Below are positions 60,157 through 64,000 of a DNA stretch of 64,000 nucleotides, piece by piece. Numbering within the stretch: position 1 is the first letter of the stretch; every line of letters starts with the position of its first letter. The notes beneath the pieces were generated by a model. It saw nothing but the letters and a program-made list of their open reading frames with translations, did no database searches and was not told the DNA's origin. This DNA comes from Candidatus Nitronauta litoralis (GTDB taxonomy: Bacteria > Nitrospinota > Nitrospinia > Nitrospinales > Nitrospinaceae), in the NCBI GenBank assembly GCA_015698285.1, contig CP048685.1, forward strand, positions 1,798,001 through 1,862,000. The letters run 5' to 3'. The position numbers were made by a program, and so were the translations under genes.

Positions 60157-60876
60157 ATGCCCACAGCACTCATCACAGGTGGAGCCGTCCGGATTGGCCA
60201 GGCGCTGGCACAGCGACTCGCCCATCGCGGCTACAACATCGCCCTGCATCATGGAAAATCGGATCCTGCCGACACGCTCGCCTATCTGGACTGCACCATG
60301 GTGACGACGAAGGCTTATCCCTGTGACCTGAGCGATTTGTCGGCAGTAGAATCGTTGGTGGAGTCCGTCAAAAAGGATTTTGATGATTTGGAAATACTCG
60401 TTAATTGCGCGGCCAACTTTATCCAGGAGAATGTGGAGACCACCAGCATGGAAACGCTCGATCGGACCTTGAATGTGAACTTGAAGGCTCCCTTTATCCT
60501 GATGCGTGAATTTAAAAGACTTGTAGGCTGTGGTCAGATTGTCAATATTCTCGACGAACGTATTGAAAAAAACATCCCGACCTTCGCCGCGTATTCCGTT
60601 TCGAAAGTGGGCCTCGCGCATCTGACCAAACTGGCGGCGGTTGAGTGGGGCGAAACCGTGCGGGTCAACGGAATTGCACCGGGACTCATCCTGCCACCGC
60701 AGGGACAGGGGCCAGAGTATATGGAAAAGAACAAAGGCAACGTTCCGATGAACCGCCACGGTTCAGTAGACGACCTTGCCAAAGCTCTCGATTATCTGCT
60801 CGATTCAGAATTTGTGAACGGCGAGATATTGTTTGTCGATGGCGGGGAAAGTCGTGGAAAGAAATATAATGGATAA
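60157..60876 (+). CDS. Pteridine-reductase-like short-chain dehydrogenase
   Basis: 239 residues. It is a classical SDR: nucleotide motif TGGAVRIG (residues 8-14), NCAANF in place of NNAG, and the catalytic pair Tyr146 and Lys150 in AAYSVSK. The TGGA-x-RIG start and the NILDERIEK segment before the active site are features of pteridine reductases (PTR1/FolM type) rather than FabG. It probably reduces a pterin or a similar substrate. A gap of 28 bases leads to the EF-hand gene. Confidence 0.85.
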   Translation: MPTALITGGAVRIGQALAQRLAHRGYNIALHHGKSDPADTLAYLDCTMVTTKAYPCDLSDLSAVESLVESVKKDFDDLEILVNCAANFIQENVETTSMETLDRTLNVNLKAPFILMREFKRLVGCGQIVNILDERIEKNIPTFAAYSVSKVGLAHLTKLAAVEWGETVRVNGIAPGLILPPQGQGPEYMEKNKGNVPMNRHGSVDDLAKALDYLLDSEFVNGEILFVDGGESRGKKYNG

Positions 60877-60904
60877 TAGACCTTGGGCAAGACGGTAATC
60901 AGAT

Positions 60905-61159
60905 ATGAAAAGTTTTTTTAGGATTTTTATGGGTGTTTTCATTGGGGTAGGAGTGATCTGTTTTTTTGGAATTGCCTATGGTGTTTTCTCTAGAGACTAT
61001 AAGGTAGAACAAATGGATTGGGATCAGAACGGTGAGGTAACTTTAACTGAAATTTCCCAAGCCTCTGACATCGATGTTAGGTTCGTAAAGGTCCAGGGAA
61101 AATTGTGCAAGGATTACTATTTTCTAAAAGATGGATTGACTGTAAAAATTGAATGTTGA
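60905..61159 (+). CDS. Single-pass membrane protein with an EF-hand loop
   Basis: 84 residues. It has one N-terminal membrane helix (about 6-29, RIFMGVFIGVGVICFFGIAYG), then one EF-hand calcium loop DWDQNGEVTLTE (Asp38, Asp40, Asn42, Gly43, Glu49 in the correct positions) and a short C-terminal beta stretch with two cysteines (GKLCKDYYFLKDGLTVKIEC). It may sense calcium or be a calcium-stabilised envelope protein; the partner is unknown. It follows the SDR gene by 28 bases and is probably co-transcribed. Confidence 0.7.
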   Translation: MKSFFRIFMGVFIGVGVICFFGIAYGVFSRDYKVEQMDWDQNGEVTLTEISQASDIDVRFVKVQGKLCKDYYFLKDGLTVKIEC

Positions 61160-61237
61160 GAAAAGATAAATTTGCTTAAAGAGATTTCCCACAGGTCGGT
61201 TCGGTGGCGAAACCATTCGGAATTACACAGCAAAAAC

Positions 61238-61275
61238 TGGATTGCTTCACCGCTTTCAGCGGTACGCAATGACGG
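61238..61275. repeat. Dispersed repeat, family D (first copy)
   Basis: 'ctggattgcttcaccgctttcagcggtacgcaatgacg', with a CCGCTTT/CAGCGG hairpin. The second copy is at 61647-61684, differing by one base (ggttcgc versus ggtacgc). Confidence 0.8.
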
Positions 61276-61365
61276 GGTATCTGGTCCTTATGACCAACCT
61301 CTTTTTTCATTGGAGTAGTTCCAGGGAAAAGATTCAATATCGGGAGGACTTCCTTAGAAAAGAGA

Positions 61366-61520
61366 AACAAAAAGCAAAGGCGAGATTCTTCGCTTCGCTC
61401 AGAATGACAGTGCTTTGATTTTATGTGTCACATTCAAGAACGCGAACAGCGGTTCTTGAATCTGTCGAAGGGGGCCTCTTTATTGGTTTCATTTGAATGC
61501 ACTTATGCAAAGGTCTCCTT
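61366..61520. repeat. Dispersed repeats, family A (composite copy)
   Basis: 'gcaaaggcgagattcttcgcttcgctcagaatgacag' (61375-61411), 'cattcaagaacgcgaacagcggttcttgaa', 'cacttatgcaaaggtct': the same three blocks in the same order as 43160-43335. Confidence 0.75.
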
Positions 61521-61646
61521 CAGGGAAGGGGGTGGCTGATGCACGGAAGAAAGCCTTCGCCATGACCAAAGACCCGTCATCGCGAGCGACTCCAGGGAGC
61601 GACGCGATCCAGAGTTTTTGATTGCTACCTCAAGGTCATTGAACGG

Positions 61647-61684
61647 CTGGATTGCTTCACCGCTTTCAGCGGTTCGCAATGACG
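61647..61684. repeat. Dispersed repeat, family D (second copy)
   Basis: Nearly identical to 61238-61275. Between them and after, 61160-61844 holds only these repeats and no convincing gene. Confidence 0.78.
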
Positions 61685-61844
61685 AGATGCCTAGCCTTTT
61701 GAGCCGGGGTTCCAATGTGCGGCCCTGAGGTTTGCCTGTCTAGGGTTAGTCTCTTAATGACACAAGAGATTTAAAAATGTCACCCTGAGCTTGTCGAAGG
61801 GGGGGCTCCTCTTTATCAAATCAAGAAATACCCGTTAAGAAAAT

Positions 61845-62534
61845 TCAATATTGGATAGGATCCTCCACCCCGGCTTCTTTAAATCCTTTCAACCTAAGGA
61901 AACAACTGTCACAATTGCCGCAGGATTTGCCTTCATCATCTGGTGCATAGCAACTATGTGTCAGTGAATAGTCCACGCCCAGCTCTAGCCCTTTCTTCAC
62001 AATATCGGCTTTGCTCATCTTTGAGAGTGGCGTGTGTATTTTGAATCGACTGCTGCCTTCAACCCCTGCCTTGGTGGCGAGGTTGGCTAGTGTTTCAAAC
62101 GCGCTGATGAATTCCGGGCGGCAATCCGGGTAGCCGCTGTAATCAATCGCATTCACGCCGATAAAAATATCTTCGGCTCCGCAAACTTCCGCCAGTGCAA
62201 GGCAGTACGATAGAAATATGGTATTGCGTGCTGGAACGTAGGTGATGGGTATCCCCTCACTCATTTCATCCGTTTCGCGACCTGTCGGTACTTCGATCTC
62301 ATCCGTCAGGGCGGACCCACCGAACTGGCGGAGGTCAATTTGGACCACCCTGTGGTCCTCCACCCTGAATGCACGGGCCACACGGGTTGCCGCTTCCAGC
62401 TCCACCCGGTGCCGTTGGCCATAATCAAAGCTCAGTGCAACCGTTTGAAAACCTTCGTGTTGTGCGATTGCCAGCACGGTTGTGGAATCGAGCCCGCCAC
62501 TGAGCAAAACCACTGCTTTTTTTGGTCTGGAAAT
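61845..62534 (-). CDS. queC: 7-cyano-7-deazaguanine synthase, apparent ATT start
   Basis: 229 residues if translation starts at ATT 62534, or 222 from GTG 62513. AAGGAGG at 62546-62540 lies five bases before the ATT, and the resulting N-terminus [19 protein letters not shown] matches typical QueC; no ATG or GTG is in frame between that site and 62513. The P-loop SGGLDSTT, and zinc ligands near the C-terminus (Cys pattern [21 protein letters not shown]), are clear. It converts CDG to preQ0, following QueE (43374-44039). A TATAAT lies 22 bases upstream of the ribosome site. Confidence 0.92.
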   Translation of the reverse strand: MSRPKKAVVLLSGGLDSTTVLAIAQHEGFQTVALSFDYGQRHRVELEAATRVARAFRVEDHRVVQIDLRQFGGSALTDEIEVPTGRETDEMSEGIPITYVPARNTIFLSYCLALAEVCGAEDIFIGVNAIDYSGYPDCRPEFISAFETLANLATKAGVEGSSRFKIHTPLSKMSKADIVKKGLELGVDYSLTHSCYAPDDEGKSCGNCDSCFLRLKGFKEAGVEDPIQY

Positions 62535-62562
62535 GACATCCTCCTTGTAATTTTGAGGGGGT

Positions 62563-62593
62563 ATTATATACTAACGCGCTTATACTAGCTCAA
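62563..62593 (-). promoter_or_regulatory. Promoter upstream of queC
   Basis: TTGAGC (62593-62588), a 19-base spacer and TATAAT (62568-62563) on the minus strand. The leader would be too short for a preQ1 riboswitch. Confidence 0.4.
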
Positions 62594-62628
62594 AGTCCCT
62601 CCATTAAATGATAAGGGGCCACGAGGCT

Positions 62629-62648
62629 CCCTTGTTGTAAAACAAGGG
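62629..62648. repeat. Perfect 8-bp hairpin between queC and ffh
   Basis: CCCTTGTT (62629-62636), loop GTAA, AACAAGGG (62641-62648). There is no following T-tract on either strand, so it is not a clear terminator. It may act as a divergent-gene insulator or belong to the ffh leader. Confidence 0.5.
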
Positions 62649-62736
62649 TGTGCGAGTAGCCCTTCGGAAATTTTCGGGATTTTTGAAGTCACCCAGAAAG
62701 TGTACCTGTTTAACCCGCTTGAAAGGATTACCGCGG

Positions 62737-64000
62737 ATGTTTGAAAACCTGTCCGGTCGTTTAGAGGACATTTACAACAAAATTAAGGGACGCGGCAAGC
62801 TCAAGGAAGCTGATGTCGATGAGGCGTTGAAGGAAATCCGGGTTGCCCTGATCGAAGCCGACGTTTCCCTGCCCGTTATCAAGGATTTCCTCGAGCAGAT
62901 TCGCGAAAAAGCGATCGGTCAGGAAGTCATGGAGAGTCTCACTCCGGGCCACATGATGGTCAAGGTGGTGAATGAAGAATTGATTCTCCTGTTTGGTGAT
63001 GCCGCAGTGGGTGTGCAGATATCCCCGGAACCACCGACGATCATCCTCATGGCCGGATTGCAGGGATCGGGTAAAACCACGACCTGCGGCAAGCTGGCAC
63101 GTATGCTCAAAAAGGACGGCAAGAACGTCCTGCTGGTTCCAGCAGACGTGTATCGTCCGGCGGCTATTGAACAGCTCAATGTACTGGGACGTGATCTGGA
63201 AATCGACGTGTTCCAGGCCGGTGATGAAAAAGACCCGGTCGCTATCTGTAAAAATGCCGTGGCTCAGGCGCGTAAGGATGTGAAAGGCGTGGTCATCCTC
63301 GATACCGCAGGTCGTCAGCAGGTCGATGACGAGTTGATGGAAGAGTTGCGCAAGATCAAGGGTGCAACCGATCCGCATGAAATATTGTTTGTGGCCGATG
63401 CCATGATGGGTCAGCAGGCGGCGGAAGTTGCCAAAACGTTCCACGATGCCGTTGGCCTCGATGGTGTGGTATTGACCAAGATGGATGGTGACGCGCGTGG
63501 TGGTGCCGCGCTGTCGATCAAATCCGTAACCGGCAAGCCGATCAAATTCATCGGAACCGGGGAAAAGCTGGATGCGTTCGAAGCATTCCACCCGGACCGG
63601 ATTGTCTCCCGCATGCTCGATATGGGTGATGTGCTCACCTTTATCGACAAGGCACAGGAGGCGTATGACCTGGAGCAGAGTAAAAAGCTCCAGAAGAAAA
63701 TCAAAAAGAACGAATTCGATTTTGACGATTTCCGCGATCAGCTTCGGCAGATTAAAAAGATGGGATCGATGCAGCAGATGCTGGCGATGATCCCCGGAGC
63801 CAGCAAGTTGCTCAAGGGTGTTGAGGTGGATGAGTCGCAGTTCACCCGTATTGAGGCCATGATCGATTCCATGACTCCTTACGAGCGGGCGAACCATCAG
63901 ATGATCAACACCAGCCGGAAAAAACGGATTGCCCAGGGGAGTGGAACCCAGGTCAACGAGGTCAAACGGCTTCTTAAGCAGTTTGTCCAGATGAAAAAAA
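62737..64000 (+). CDS. ffh: Signal recognition particle protein Ffh, 3' end cut by the window
   Basis: At least 421 codons are visible from ATG 62737, with AAGGA nine bases upstream. Order: N domain (MFENLSGRLEDIYNKIKGRGKL, VALIEADVSLPVIKDF), G domain with GLQGSGKTTTCGKLA, DTAGRQQVDDELM and TKMDGDARGGAALS, then an M domain starting (SMQQMLAMIPGASKLLK). Full-length Ffh is about 440-450 residues, so 20-30 codons lie beyond the right edge. It binds signal peptides and, with FtsY, delivers ribosomes to the membrane. Confidence 0.97.
   Translation, partial: MFENLSGRLEDIYNKIKGRGKLKEADVDEALKEIRVALIEADVSLPVIKDFLEQIREKAIGQEVMESLTPGHMMVKVVNEELILLFGDAAVGVQISPEPPTIILMAGLQGSGKTTTCGKLARMLKKDGKNVLLVPADVYRPAAIEQLNVLGRDLEIDVFQAGDEKDPVAICKNAVAQARKDVKGVVILDTAGRQQVDDELMEELRKIKGATDPHEILFVADAMMGQQAAEVAKTFHDAVGLDGVVLTKMDGDARGGAALSIKSVTGKPIKFIGTGEKLDAFEAFHPDRIVSRMLDMGDVLTFIDKAQEAYDLEQSKKLQKKIKKNEFDFDDFRDQLRQIKKMGSMQQMLAMIPGASKLLKGVEVDESQFTRIEAMIDSMTPYERANHQMINTSRKKRIAQGSGTQVNEVKRLLKQFVQMKK

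Noticed and set aside
62737-63897. 378-codon minus-strand ORF opposite ffh
   Set aside because: It is the antisense shadow of the highly conserved ffh coding sequence.

Overview
The window looks like a stretch of chromosome from a Gram-negative, roughly 50 % GC bacterium. It carries a complete Tol-Pal envelope system, many lipoproteins with clear lipoboxes, a squalene-hopene cyclase, a CsrA/FliW pair, queuosine genes, and a nitrate/nitrite-type (NarK/NNP) major-facilitator transporter. A bacterial deoxyhypusine-synthase-like enzyme, an EF-P of the 'TPGN' loop type and the hopanoid gene fit a marine nitrite-oxidising lineage such as Nitrospinota. That taxon is an inference; there is no rRNA here to settle it.

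Layout. 1-3 kb: end of an unknown gene, fliW-csrA (minus strand), tRNA-Phe, a DUF2155-like lipoprotein, tRNA-Arg, tRNA-Ser. 3.5-7.8 kb: a GAF histidine kinase, an acyl-carrier protein with its ketosynthase, a small nonsense-split gene and a pilin-like membrane protein. 7.9-14.8 kb: shc, rplM-rpsI, argC-argJ, a 52-codon ORF and a FlgO-like lipoprotein. 15-18.6 kb: two tandem paralogous lipoproteins separated by a 161-bp tandem repeat, then a DUF559 gene in a repeat cassette. 18.6-22 kb: a methyltransferase with ettA, and efp. 22-30 kb: tolQ-tolR-tolA, a second TolA-C-like gene, tolB, pal with a very long Gly/Ser linker, a strong terminator, and a large periplasmic coiled-coil protein. 30-34.4 kb: radA-ispD-small membrane gene, a Bcp peroxiredoxin and the DHS-like gene. 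34.4-37 kb: ene-reductase and cysteine hydrolase genes, followed by a 3' remnant of a second DHS-like gene. 37-40.5 kb: an AT-rich AlbA_2/HATPase gene, a small monooxygenase and a complete IS3-family element with a 3-bp target duplication. 40.8-53.9 kb: mostly minus-strand housekeeping genes (CDF transporter, mutY, queE, a B12/radical-SAM protein, MATE, ychF, narK-like, BamE-like, rng, rodA). 54-54.9 kb: a long AT-rich non-coding region with clustered DnaA-box-like sites. 54.9-64 kb: rluD, several unrecognised genes, a broken membrane gene, moaB, a pteridine-reductase-like SDR, an EF-hand micro-membrane protein, queC with an apparent ATT start, and ffh running off the right edge.

Intergenic DNA is filled with several families of dispersed palindromic repeats. 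One family forms a hairpin whose first bases are the TGA stop codon of three different genes. No CRISPR array, prophage or recognised defence island was seen. The most unusual features are the repeat-linked lipoprotein duplication, the DUF559 repeat cassette, the two genes interrupted by single in-frame stops, the queC ATT start, the candidate origin-like region, and the DHS-like enzyme with its degraded second copy.
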